In this document: one piece after another, positions 21,401 through 32,334 of the stretch
Position numbering within the stretch: the stretch's first letter is position 1
How the letters are laid out: every line of letters begins with the position of its first letter
Origin: Arachis hypogaea
Lineage: Eukaryota; Streptophyta; Magnoliopsida; Fabales; Fabaceae
DNA: 64,000 nt
Assembly (NCBI RefSeq): GCF_003086295.3
Contig: NC_092054.1
Location: 15,511,878-15,575,877, forward strand
Direction of reading: 5' to 3'
Notes under the pieces: model-generated
The model's database searches: none
What the model saw: only the letters and a program-made list of their open reading frames with translations
What the model was told of the DNA's origin: nothing
Position numbers and translations under genes: made by a program

Positions 21401-23667
21401 TTTTTTTGCTCGTTTCGGACGTGTGCGTGTTGTTCACTCATTTCGCACGTGTGTGTGTTTTTTGCTCATTTCGCACGTGTGTGCATTTTTTTCGCTCGTT
21501 TCGCACTTTCTCGTTTGCACATGTGTGTGTTTTTTACTCCTTTCGCACGTGTGTGTCTTTTTTGCTCGTTTAGCACATGTGTGTGTTTTTCTGTGTTTTT
21601 CGTTCGCGACACGTGTGTGTGTTTTTCGCTCGTTTTGCACATGTGTTTATTCTTTTTTTTGTCTTTTTCGCTCGTTTCGCACGTGTGCGTGTTTGTCGCT
21701 CGTTTCACACGTGCGGGTTTTTTCGCTCGTTTCGCTCGTGTCTGCGTGTTTTTTTCTTTGTTTTTGCTCGTTTCGCACATGTGTGTTTTTTGCTCGTTTA
21801 ACACACGTGTGTCTATGTTTTATTTTTGTGTTTTTTGCTTGTTTTACACGTGTGTGATTTTCGCTTATATGTTGGTGTGTGTTTTTGCTCGTTTCGCATG
21901 TGTATGTATTTTTTGCTCGTTTCTCGTTTGTGTGTTTTTTTATTATTTATTTTTTTTGTGTTTTTCGCGCCCATATGTGTGTTTTTCGCTCGTTTCGTAC
22001 GTGTGTGTTTTTGTATTTATTTTTTTATGTTTTTCGCTCATTTCGCACGTGTGTGTCTTTTTTTTTATTTTTTGCTCGTTTGCACGTGTGTGTGTGTGTG
22101 TGTGTGTTTTTCGTTTGTTTCGAACCTGTGAGTGTTTTTCTTTATTTAATTATTTTTTTGTATTTTTTGCTTGTTTCGCACATATGCGTTTTTTCACTCA
22201 TATCACACGTTTGTGTGTTTTTCGCTCGTTTCGCACATGTGGGTGTTTTTATCGTTTCGCATGTGTGTTTTTTTTTATTTTTTTGTATTTTTCGCTCGTT
22301 TCGCAAGTGTGTGTGTTTTTCTTTGTGTTTTTTCCTCTTTTTGCACGTGTTCGTGTTTTTCTCTCGTTTCGTATGTATTACACGTGTGTGTGTTTCTTTT
22401 GTTTTTTCGCTCGTTTTGCATGTGTCAGTGTTTTCGCTCGTTTCGCACGTGTGTGTTTTTTATTTATTTTCTATATGTTTTTCGCTCATTTTGCAAGTGT
22501 GTGTGATTTTTTCTATTTTTTGCTCGTTTAGCACGTGTGTGTATTTTTTGCTCATTTCTCGTGTGTGTTTTTTTATTTTTTATTTCTTTGTGTTTTTCTC
22601 TCGTTTCGCACATATGTGTGTTTTTCGCACGTGTGTTTTTCGCTCGTTTCGCACGTGTGTTTTTTTCTATTTTTGGCCTGTTTTCGCACAAGTGTGTATT
22701 TTTCGCTATTTCTCTCATGTGCATGTTTTTTTTTATATTTTATATTTTTGTGTTTTCCGCTCATTTCGCACGTATGCGTGTTTTTCACTCATTTCGCACG
22801 TGTTTGTGTTTTTCGCTCGTTTTCGCATCTGTGCGTGTTTTCTGCTCATTTTCGCACGTGCGTGTTTTCGGCTCATTTTCGCATGTGTGCGTGTTTTTCA
22901 CTCGTTTCGCACGTGTGCGTGTTTTTCGCTCGTTTCGCACATGTGTATTTTTTATCGTTTCGCACGTGTGTGCTTTTTTTATTTATTTTTTATCGCTGGT
23001 TTCGCACATATGCGTGTTTTTCGCTCGTTTCGCACACGTGTGGGTGTCTTTTTTCATTTTTGTGTTTTTCGCTTGTTTCGCACGGGGGTGTGTGGTTTTT
23101 TTTGTGTTTTTCGCCGTTTTGCGTGTGTGAGTATTTTTCGCTCGTTTCTCACGTGTGTGTTTTTGGCTCGTTTTGCACGTGTGTGCGTTTTTTTTTTTCA
23201 CTCATTTCACCCGTGCGCATTTTTCGCTCGTTTCGCACGTATGCGTGTTTTTCGCTCATTTAGAACGTGTGTATCTTTCGCTCGTTTCGCATGTGTGTGT
23301 TTTTCGCCCATTTCGCACTTGTGCGTATTTTTCGCTCGTTTCGCATGAATGTATCTTTTTCGCTCGTTTCGCACGTGTGTGTGGTTTTTTTTGCGTTTTT
23401 CGCTCGTTTCCCACATGTATATGTGTGTGTTTTTTTTGTTTTTTGCTAGTTTCACACGTGTGTGTTATTCGCATGTGTGTATTTTTCGCCCGTTTCGCGT
23501 GTGTGTGTGTTTTAATTTTTTTGTTTTTTCACACGTTTTGCACGTATGCGTGTTTTTCGCTCATTTAGCTCGTGTGTGTGTTTTTCGATCGTTTTGCACG
23601 TGTGTGTTTTTCGATCGTTTCATATGTGTGTGTTTTTCGCTCATTTTCCACGCGCGTGTGTGTTTAT
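18473..23667 (+). repeat. 28-bp satellite array B, middle part
   Basis: About 5.2 kb of head-to-tail units with the core TTTTTCGCTCGTTTCGCAC followed by GTGTGCGTG or GTGTGTGTG. Many units are interrupted by T-rich spacers such as TTTTTTTGTGTTTTT. The plus strand is extremely T- and G-rich and A-poor. Stops are rare in all three plus frames, giving spurious open frames of up to ~500 codons of Cys/Phe/Arg/Val. The last 8 bases form the left target duplication of the hAT element. Confidence 0.95.
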
Positions 23668-23972
23668 CAAGGTTCAAAAAACCGGACCGGTCATCAAACC
23701 GCTCTAGTCACTAGTTCACTGGTTTACTACTCTAACCGGTTCAACCGGTGGTTCAACCAGAAAAACTGTTTTAGAATAGAATAATAAATAAATTATAAAT
23801 ACACATCCTAAAATATAATTATAGTCTGATATAAATCTTAAAATTCTTCAAAATTTAAAACACTACATAAAATATCATCAACCAAATACATATGATCTTA
23901 TCAAAATCCAAACTCAAAAGTTAAAAAGTAATAAAGGCATATCTAAATATTAAATCCCAACATCATGGTTTA

Positions 23973-24139
23973 TCAATCATCAAAATCCGCAAGAACTTGT
24001 TGCAAATCTGCTTCGGTGGGATGATCTTCACCTTCATTCCCACCTTGATCAGCAGAAGAATCAAGAGATGCAGCATAAAGACCACTACTACCACTGCCAC
24101 TTTGATATAAATCAGCATCAATTTCACCTAATAAAATAG
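23973..24139 (-). pseudogene. hAT transposase acidic C-terminal exon remnant
   Basis: The minus strand encodes a Ser/Gly/Asp-rich tail (LYQSGSGSSGLYAASLDSSA, later VLADFDD) ending in TGA at 23973-23975. It follows the BED fragment in the same element and strand and looks like the disordered C-terminus of the same transposase gene. The segment between the two has lost the catalytic core. Confidence 0.45.
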
Positions 24140-24548
24140 ACATGTTATCATTATATTATAAACTAACATTCTAATAAATCATTAGAAACTAAATATACTA
24201 TACTCACGCAATAAGTCATCCACATTACTAGGAAGATCAGGCTCTTTCTCTACAACCTCTTCAGTCACCCAAAAGTCAACTTGACTGATACTTTCATAAT
24301 CAATTGGATCATATTGTGTCTTTTGCTTTCTTTTTTCTTTTTCCTTCCTAAAAAGTTAAATACAATATATGAAGATTTAATAATTTACAAATTTGTTATG
24401 ATAAAGATTACAAATGAAACAATATAGTATTTCATGAAACATATATTGCCTCATCAATTGCATCCTCTACCTCATCACCACCCTCTTCACTAAAACTTAC
24501 TTTTCTTTTCTTTTTGCTGGTCTGAATATCTTTCAACAAACTTTCTAT

Positions 24549-24968
24549 CTATTTTTCCACATCATATGGAACTTTAGGACATTTTTTCACGTCTCCAGTA
24601 ATCTTTGCTAGATGTTTCTTCATCCTGTGAATTCCACCTCCATTGAAAACTTGTAGACAAAATAAACATTGATATTGTGGTTTTCCATTCACCATTTGTA
24701 GAGCAACATATTTCCAAGCTAAATCTATTTTTCCCCTAAGGTTAGAAGAACCTTGTGACTGACTATCGTTAGCACTACGGGAATTAGGATTAGCAGCATC
24801 ATTCGGAATAGGAGTATCGACAGGCATGTTATTATTCACAGAAGCATTGTTATCAGCTATTGCTTCTTGATTAATACTATCTTCCATAACTGAAATTAAT
24901 AAAATATATATGAAATTAAAAAGTAAAAACAGCCACAAGCCCACAACACAACACAACACAATGAACAT
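24549..24968 (-). pseudogene. hAT transposase N-terminal fragment with BED zinc finger
   Basis: Minus-strand frame; the likely functional start is near MEDSINQEAIADNNAS. It reads on to KIDLAWKYVALQMVNGKPQ and a BED-type finger: YQCLFC supplies the CX2C pair, and HRMKKHL with a later KKC supplies the His/Cys ligands. The frame hits TAG at 24549-24551 right after PYDVEK. The same frame continues past the stop with a Lys/acid-rich segment (LLKDIQTSKKKRKVSFSEE), so the stop is probably a point mutation. BED fingers bind transposon ends. Without a core domain this cannot be an active transposase, though a DNA-binding fragment could be made. Confidence 0.75.
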
Positions 24969-26023
24969 ACACAGAAATTGAACAGTTCACAGATGAAGTT
25001 CCAGAAATTGAACAGTTCACAGATGAAGTTCCAGAAAATTAAACAAAAATCTAAGTTCAGTTCACAGAGGAAGTTGAGCTGCAAAATAGAAGACCAGCCA
25101 ACTTAATTTTCAGATTTTTTATTTCTTATGCTGAGCAGCAAACAAAAATTGAGCCGAGGACCAAACACAAATTGACCAACAAATAGAAATTGTGCAACAA
25201 ACAGGAATTGAGCTGCAAAATGGAAGACCAGCCAGTTAATTTTTGGATTATTAATTTTTTATGCTAACCAACAAACAGAAATTGAGCAGAGGAACGAAGA
25301 AGGAAGAAGATGAGCACTGAGCAGAGGAAGTTCACAGAGCAAGTTCACAGAAATTGAACAGTTCACATATGAAGTTCACAGAAAATTAAACAGAAATCTA
25401 AGTTCAGTTCACAGAGTATCAATTTCATGCATGTTTCTTATACTAAAGAAGATGAGCAGAGGCGAAGAACAAAGAAGATGAGCAGAGGACGAGTCACTCA
25501 CCTGGGGTCGATGGAGGGCTACCGGTGTTGACTGTTGAGGACCGCGCGATGAGAGGGCTACTGCTTGCTGGTGTTGAGAAGATGAAGACGATGGAGATGG
25601 AGGGCTACTGGGTAGGAACCAGGCGACGGTGGAGATTGGAGGGTTACTGGGGCTGAGGATGGCGACACCAGGGGACGAAGGATGGCGACAGGGGGCTATG
25701 GTTCAGGGCGGCTAGGGTTCTCCATTGGAGATGATTCAGATGAATCATGAATGAATGGGGTCGGGGGAAGAAAGGGGGTGGGGTGCTCCACGAGCGGGTC
25801 GGGTCAGGTTCTTTTTTTATTTTTTTTAAAATCATAAAACAGCGTCGTTTAGCGTAACCGGCCGGTCACTGGTTTGGTCCAACCGGCCGGTTTTTGGCTG
25901 GTTCACTGGTTCTTGAGCGATTCTTCTTTGCACGGTTTTCAGACGAGGACCGGACCGTTTGTAGCGCCGGTTCACGGTTAAACCGGTCGAACCAGTTGGT
26001 CCGGTCCGGTTTTCAGAACCTTG

Positions 26024-29000
26024 GTGTTTATCATTTTTGTGTTTTTCGTTTGTTTCGCACGTGTGTGTGTTTTTCGCTCGTTTTGCATGTGTGTGAGCGT
26101 TTTTTTTGTGGTTTTCGCTCATTTCGTCGTGTTCGTATTTTTCGCTCATTTGACACTTGTGTGTTTGTTTTTTATTTATTTTTTTGTATTTTTCGCTCGT
26201 TTCACACGTGTGTGTGTGTGTTTTTTTTTTAGTTTTTCGCTCGTGTATGTGTTTTTTGCTTGTTTCGCAAGTGTGTGTATGTGTGTGTTTTTTATTCTTT
26301 TTTGTGTTTTTCACTTGTTTCGCACATGTGTGTGTTTTTTATCGTTTCGCACGTGTATGCTTTTTTTTTTGTTTATCGTTAGTTTCACACATGTGCGTGT
26401 TTTTTGCTCGTTTCGCACGTGTGTATATTTTTCGCTCGTTTCGCACGTATGTGAGTTTTTCGCTCGTTTTGCACGTGTGTGTGGTTTTTTTGTGTTTTTT
26501 GCTCGTTTCGCACGAGTGTGTGTGTTTATTTTAATTTCCTTGTATTTCACTCGTTTTGCACGTATGCGTGTTTTTCGCTCATTTAGCACGTGTGTGTGTG
26601 TTTTTCGCTCGTTTTGCATGTATGTGAGTTTTTCGCTCGTTTTGCACGTGTGTGTGGTTTTTTTTTGTGTTTTTTGCTTGTTTCTCACGTGTATGTGTGT
26701 GTGTGTGTTTTTTTTTTGTGTTTTTCGCTCCTTTCGCACATGTGCGTGTTTTTCGCTCGTTTCGCTCGTGTGTGTTTGTCTCTCGTTTCGCACGTGTGTA
26801 TGTAATTTTTTTTGTTTTTCGCTCGTTTTGTACGTGTGTTTTTCACTCGTTTCGCAGCTGTGTCTCTGTGTGTTATTCTTTGTGTTTTTCGCTCTTTTCG
26901 CGCGTGTGCGTGTTTTTCGCTCGTTATGCACGTATGTGTGTTTTTTGGCTCATTTCGCACGTATGTGTGTGTGTGTGTTTTTTTTGAATTTTTTTTGTGT
27001 TTTCGCTCGTTCTGCACGTATGCATGTTTGTCGCTCATTTCGCACGTGTGTGTGTGTGTTTTTCGCTCGTTTCGCTCATGTGTGTTTTTTATCGTTTCGC
27101 ACGTGTGTGTTTTTTGTGTTTTTCGCTGGTTTCGCACATGTGCTTGTTTTTCGTTCGTTTCGCACATGTGTGTTTTTCGTTCGTTTCGCACATGTGTGTT
27201 TTGGGTGTGTTTTTTTCATTTTTATGTTTTTCGCTAGTTTTGCAGGTGTGCGTGTTTTTCGCTCGTTTCTCACGGGGTGTGTGGTTTTTTTTATTTTTTG
27301 CTTGTTTTTCCCTTGTGTGTGTTGTTCGCTCGTTCCGCACGTGTGGGTATTTTTTTTGTGATTTTTGCTCTTTTTGCAAATGTGCGAGTTTTTCGTTCGA
27401 TTTGCATTGGTGTGTTTTTCGCTCTTTTCGCACGCGTGTGTGTGCTTTTTTTGTGTTTTTCACTCATTTTGCCCGTGCGCATTTTTCGTTCGTTTCACAC
27501 TTGTGTGTTTGTTTATTTATTTATTTATTTGTGTTTTTCACTTGTTTCGCATGTGAGAGTTTTTTAATTTTTTTTTTATTTTTCGCTCGTTTCGCACGTG
27601 CGTATTTTTCGCTCATTTCGCACGTGTGCGTGTTTTTCGCTCGTTTCGCATGAATGTATGTGTTTCGCTCGTTTCGCACGTGTGTGTGGTTTTTTTTGTG
27701 TTTTTCACTCGTTTCTCACGTGTATGTGTGTGTGTGTGTGTATTTTTTTGTATTTTTCGCTAGTTTCACACATGTGTGTTTTTCACTCGTTTCGCACGTG
27801 TGTGTATTTTATGCGTTTTTCGCTCGTTTCGCACGTGTATGTTTCTCGCTCATTTCGCACGTGTGTGTATGTGTGTGTTTTTTATTCTTTTTTGTGTTTT
27901 TTGCTTGTTTCGCACATGTGTGTGTTTTTTATCGTTTCCCACGTGTATGCTTTTTTTTGTTTTTTAGTTTATCGCTGGTTTCGCACGTGTGCGGGTTTTT
28001 CGCTCGTTTCGCACGCGTGTGGGTGTGTTTTTACATTTTTGTGTTTTTCGCTCGTTTCGCACGGGGTGTGTTATTTTTTCTGTTTCTTGCTCGTTTCGCG
28101 CGTGTGTGTGTTTTTTTCGCTCGTTTCTCACGTGTGTTTTTTTATTTAGTTTTGTTATTTTTTTCGCTTGTTTTGCACGTGTGTATGTGTTTTTTTGTAT
28201 TTTTCGCTCGTTTCGCACGTGTGTGTTTTTTGCTTGTTTCGCATGTGTGTTGGTGTGTCTGTTTTTTATTATTTTTGTGTTTTTTGCTCGTTTCGTACGT
28301 ATGCGTGTTTTCGCTCGTTTCGCACATGTGTGTGTTTTTTATCGTTTCGCACGTGTGTGCTCTTTTTTCTTTTTTTTCTTTTTGCGGGTTTCGCACATGT
28401 GCGTGTTTTTCGCTTGTTTGGCACGTGTGGGTGTGTTTTTTCATTTTTATGTTTTTCGCTCGTTTTGCACATGTGCGTGTTTTTCGCTCGTTTGTCACGG
28501 GGTGGGTGGTTTTTTTTATTTTTCGCTTGTTTTGCACTTGTGTGTGTTTTTCGCTCGTTCCGCACGTGTGGGTGTTTTTTTGTGATTTTTGCTCTTTTTG
28601 CACGTGTGCGAGTTTTTCGTTCGTTTCGCACGTGTGTGCGTGTTTTTTTTATGTGTTTTTCACTCATTTCGCCCGTGCAAATTTTTTGCTCGTTTCACAC
28701 TTGTGTGTTTGTTTATTTATTTATTTGTATTTTTCGCTCGTTTCACACGTGTTTTTCGCCCGTTTCGCATGTGTGTGTTTTTTAATTTTTAATTTTTAAT
28801 TTTTTATTTTTCACTCGTTTCGCACGTATGCGTGTTTTTCACTCATTTAGCACGTGTGTGTGCCTTTTGCTTGTTTCGCATGTGCGTGTTTTTTGCTCAT
28901 TTCGCAAGTGTGCGTATTTTTCGCTCGTTTCGCACGTGTGTGGTTTTTTTTTGTGTTTTTCGCTCGTTTCTCACGTGCATGTGTGTGTTGTTTTTTTTTG

Positions 29001-31660
29001 TGTTTTTCACTAGTTTCACACGTGTGTATTTTTCGCTCGTTTCGCACGTGTGTGTATTTTTTGCTCTTTTCGCAAGTGTGTGTATGTGTGAGTTTTTATT
29101 TTTTTTTTGTCTTTTTCGCTCGTTTCGTATATGTGTGTGTTTTTTATCGTTTCGCACGTGTGCTTTTCTTTATTTTCTTTGTTTATTGCTGGTTTCATAC
29201 ATGTGCGTGTTTTTTGCTCATTTTGCACGCGTGAGGGTGTGTTTTTCATTTTTGTGTTTTTCGCTCGTTTAGCACGGGGTGTGTGGTTTTTGTTGTGTTT
29301 TTTGCTCGTTTTGCACGTGTGTGTCTTTTTCGCTCATTTCTCACGTGTGTGTTTTTTAATTTATTTTTGTTATCTTTTTCGCTCGTTTCGCACGCATGTG
29401 GGTGTATTTTTTTCATTTTTGTGTTTTTCGCTCGTTTCGCATGGGGGTGTGGTTTTTTTTATTTTTCGCTCGTTTTGTACTTGTGCATGTTTTTCGCTAG
29501 TTCTGCACGTGTGAGTGTTTTTTTGTGATTTTTGCTCTTTTTGCACGTGTGCATGTTTTTCGTTCGTTTCGCACGTGTGTGTTTTTCGCTCGTTTCGCAC
29601 GTGTGTGTGCGTTTTTTTGTGTATTTTTCACTCATTTCGCCCGTGCAAATATTTTTTTCATTTCACACTTGTGTGTTTGTATATTTATTTTTTTTGTATT
29701 TTTCGCTCGTTTCACACGTGTGTGTTTTTTATTCGTTTCGCATGTGTGTGTTTTTTAATTTTTAATTTTTTTATTTTTCGCTCGTTTCGCACGTATGCGT
29801 GTTTTTCGCTCATTTAGCACGTGTGTGTGTCTTTTGCTCGTTTCGCACGTGTGTGTTTTTCGCTCGTTTCGCACGTGTATGTGTGTGTGTTTTTTTGTGT
29901 TTTTTGCTAGTTTCACACGTGTGTGTTTCTCGCTCGTTTCGAATGTATGTGTATTTTTTGCTCGTTTCGCACGTGTGTGTGTTTTTTTAATTTTTTTATT
30001 TTTGCTCGTTTTACACGTATGCGTGTTTTTCACTCTTTTAGCACGTGTGTGTTTTTTGCTCGTTTCGCACGTGTGTGTTTTTTGTGTGTTTTTCGCACAT
30101 TTTGCACGTGTGCGTATTTTTCGCTCGTTTCGCATGTATGTGAGTTTTTCACTCGTTTTGCACGTGTGTGTGGTTTTTTTTTGTTTTTCGCTTGTTTCAC
30201 ACGTGTATGTGTGTGTATTTTTTTGCGTGTATTTCGCTCGTTTCACACGTGTGCGTGTTTTTCGCTCGTTTTACACTTCTTTGTGTTTGTCGCTCGTTTT
30301 GCACGTGTGTGTAATTTTTTTTGTTTTTTGCTCGTTTTGCACGTGTGTGTTTTTCGCTCGTTTTGCACCCGTGTTTGTGTGTTATTCTTTGTATTTTTCA
30401 CTCTTTTCTCACGTGTGCGTGTTTTTCGCTTGTTTCGCATGTGTGTGTTTTTTGCTCATTTCGCACGTATGTGTGTGTGTGTTTTTTTATTTTTAATCTT
30501 TTTTGTGTTTTCGCTCGTTCTGCACGTATGCATGTTTTTCGCTCATTTTGCACGTGTGTGTGTTTTTCGCTCGTTTCGCTCATGTGTGTTTTTCATCGTT
30601 TCGCACGTGTGTTTTTTTGTATTTTTCGCTGGTTTCGCACATGTGCTTGTTTTTCGTTCGTTTCGCACATGTGTGTTTTTCGCTCGTTTCGCACGTATGC
30701 TTGTTTTTCACTCGTTTCTCACGGGATGGGCGTTTTTTTCTCGCTCGTTTTGCACTTGTGTGTTTTTCGCTTGTTCCGCACGTGTGGGTGTTTTTTTGAG
30801 ATATTTGCTCTTTTGCGAGTTTTTCGTTCGTTTCGTACGTGTGTGTTTTTCGCTTGTTTCGCACGTATGTGTGCGTTTTTTTGTGTTTTTCACTCATTTC
30901 GCCCGTGCGCATTTGTCGCTCGTTTCACACTTGTGTGTTTGTTTATTTATTTATTTGTGTTTTTCGCTCGTTTCACACGTGTGTTTTCACTCGTTTCGCA
31001 TGTTTGTGTTTTTTAATTTTTAATTTTTTTCGCTCGTTTCGCACGTATGCTGTTTTTCACTCATTTAGCACGTGTGTGTCTTTCGCTTGTTTCGCATGTG
31101 CGTGTTTTTCGCTCATTTCGCACGTGTGCGTTGTTTTTTTGTGTTTTTCGCTCGTTTCTCACGTGTATGTCTGTGTGTTTTTTGCTAGTTTCACACGTGT
31201 GTATTTTTCGCTCGTTTTGCACGTGTGTGTCTATTTTTTGCGTTTTTCGCTCGTTTCGCACGTGTGTGTTTTTCGCTCGTTTCGCAAGTGTGTGTATGGG
31301 TGTGTTTTTATATTCCTTTTTGTCTTTTTCGCTCATTTCGCACATGTGTGTGTTTTTTATCGTTTCGCACATGTGCTTTTTTTTTATTTTCTTTGTTTAT
31401 CGTTGATTTTGCACATATGCGTGTTTTTCGCTCGTTTCGCACGCGCGTGGGTGTGCTTTTTATTTTTGTGTTTTTCACTCGTTTCGCACGGGGTGTGTGG
31501 TTTATTTTGTGTTTTTTGCTCGTTTCGCACGTGTGTGTTTTTCGCTCGTTTCGCACGTGTGTGTGTTTTTCGCTCGTTTCTCACGCGTGTGTTGTTTTAT
31601 TTATTTTTGTTATCTTTTTCGCTCTTTTCGCACGCGTGTGGGTGTGTTTTTTCATTATGT
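26024..31660 (+). repeat. 28-bp satellite array B, right part with higher-order repeats
   Basis: The same monomer and orientation as 18473-23667, resuming with the right copy of the hAT target duplication. Rare variant motifs recur at long intervals: GCCCGTGC(G/A)(C/A) at 27471, 28671, 29639 and 30901. Each is followed within 60 bp by CACTTGTGTGTTTGT, usually with TTTATT runs. This shows a superimposed ~1.0-1.26-kb higher-order unit. The array ends at about 31655 (GCGTGTGGGTGTGTTTTTTC). Confidence 0.93.
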
Positions 31661-31975
31661 TACACAGTTTTGCTCTAAAATATTATATTATGTTATTATG
31701 TTAGAAAATATTTTTATTTTTTTAAATGTTATTTTTTATAATGAATATATTATGAGTTATGTTGAATTATATTAAATTGATTATTTTATGATTATTATAT
31801 TATAGTTTTTTTTTGTTAATTTATTCAAAAATTTTCAAAGAATATCCATAAATAATCGTGGGTATCTGCATTCACTAAGGGGATAATTAAATAGGGGGAT
31901 TTGCAACGAAGATGGAGAGCGGACGGGGAATTTTTTTTTTAAACGGGAGCGAAGAACGGAAAAAGGGGTCCGCCG
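31661..31975. other. Unique A/T-rich boundary sequence
   Basis: Sequence between the satellite end and the unclassified repeat. No gene is visible. Confidence 0.4.
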
Positions 31976-32334
31976 TACCCACACAAGTATCTATTACTAT
32001 ATCTAACTAACAACGAAAATTCAATTTGAGCCAATTTGAGATAGGACACATGAACTTTATCTGCATTGGGTTTTAAGACAATGAACTTAATTCGGATTTA
32101 GGATCCTAACAATAGACCTAGGTTGATCTTACTCACGTGAGTTAATATTTTGAGTCATTACTGTAATAAATACTATACTATTAAATATGATTATATATAG
32201 TATATATAAAAGTTAGGTATACTTCCAATAGATTTTATAATCAAACTAAAAAAAATCTAATTATTTTTTTTAATTTTAAATATTATTTACTATCTTAATG
32301 AAATTGTGAATAATATAATCACTCATATAATTAA
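31976..32334 (+). repeat. Unclassified ~1.9-kb repeat, copy 1, left part
   Basis: Shares long diverged identity with 53650-53990, for example CATGAACTTTATCTGCATTG versus CGTGAACTTTATCTACATTA, then AATGAACTTAA and TTTAAATATTATTTACTA-type stretches. It is cut at 32334 by the gypsy element, whose TSD base pairs are ATTAA. The right part resumes at 43944. Confidence 0.7.

Larger units (their letters stand above)
23668..26023. mobile_element. hAT transposon, internally deleted, inserted in the satellite
   Basis: A 2356-bp element with 23-bp terminal inverted repeats differing at two positions (CAAGGTTC, two variable bases, then AAAACCGGACCGG). An exact 8-bp target duplication GTGTTTAT lies at 23660-23667 and 26024-26031. 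The satellite continues on both sides in the same orientation. Inside, on the minus strand, are an N-terminal BED-finger region and an acidic C-terminal region of a transposase. The catalytic core and dimerisation domain of hAT transposases are not visible, so it is a non-autonomous deletion derivative. Confidence 0.92.

Noticed and set aside
18451..31704. Dozens of long Cys/Phe/Arg/Val-rich open frames (up to ~508 codons) on the plus strand and Lys/His/Thr-rich ones on the minus strand
   Set aside because: They are translations of the 28-bp satellite in different frames and overlap each other on both strands. They have no domain and no start context; their openness follows from the stop-free monomer.
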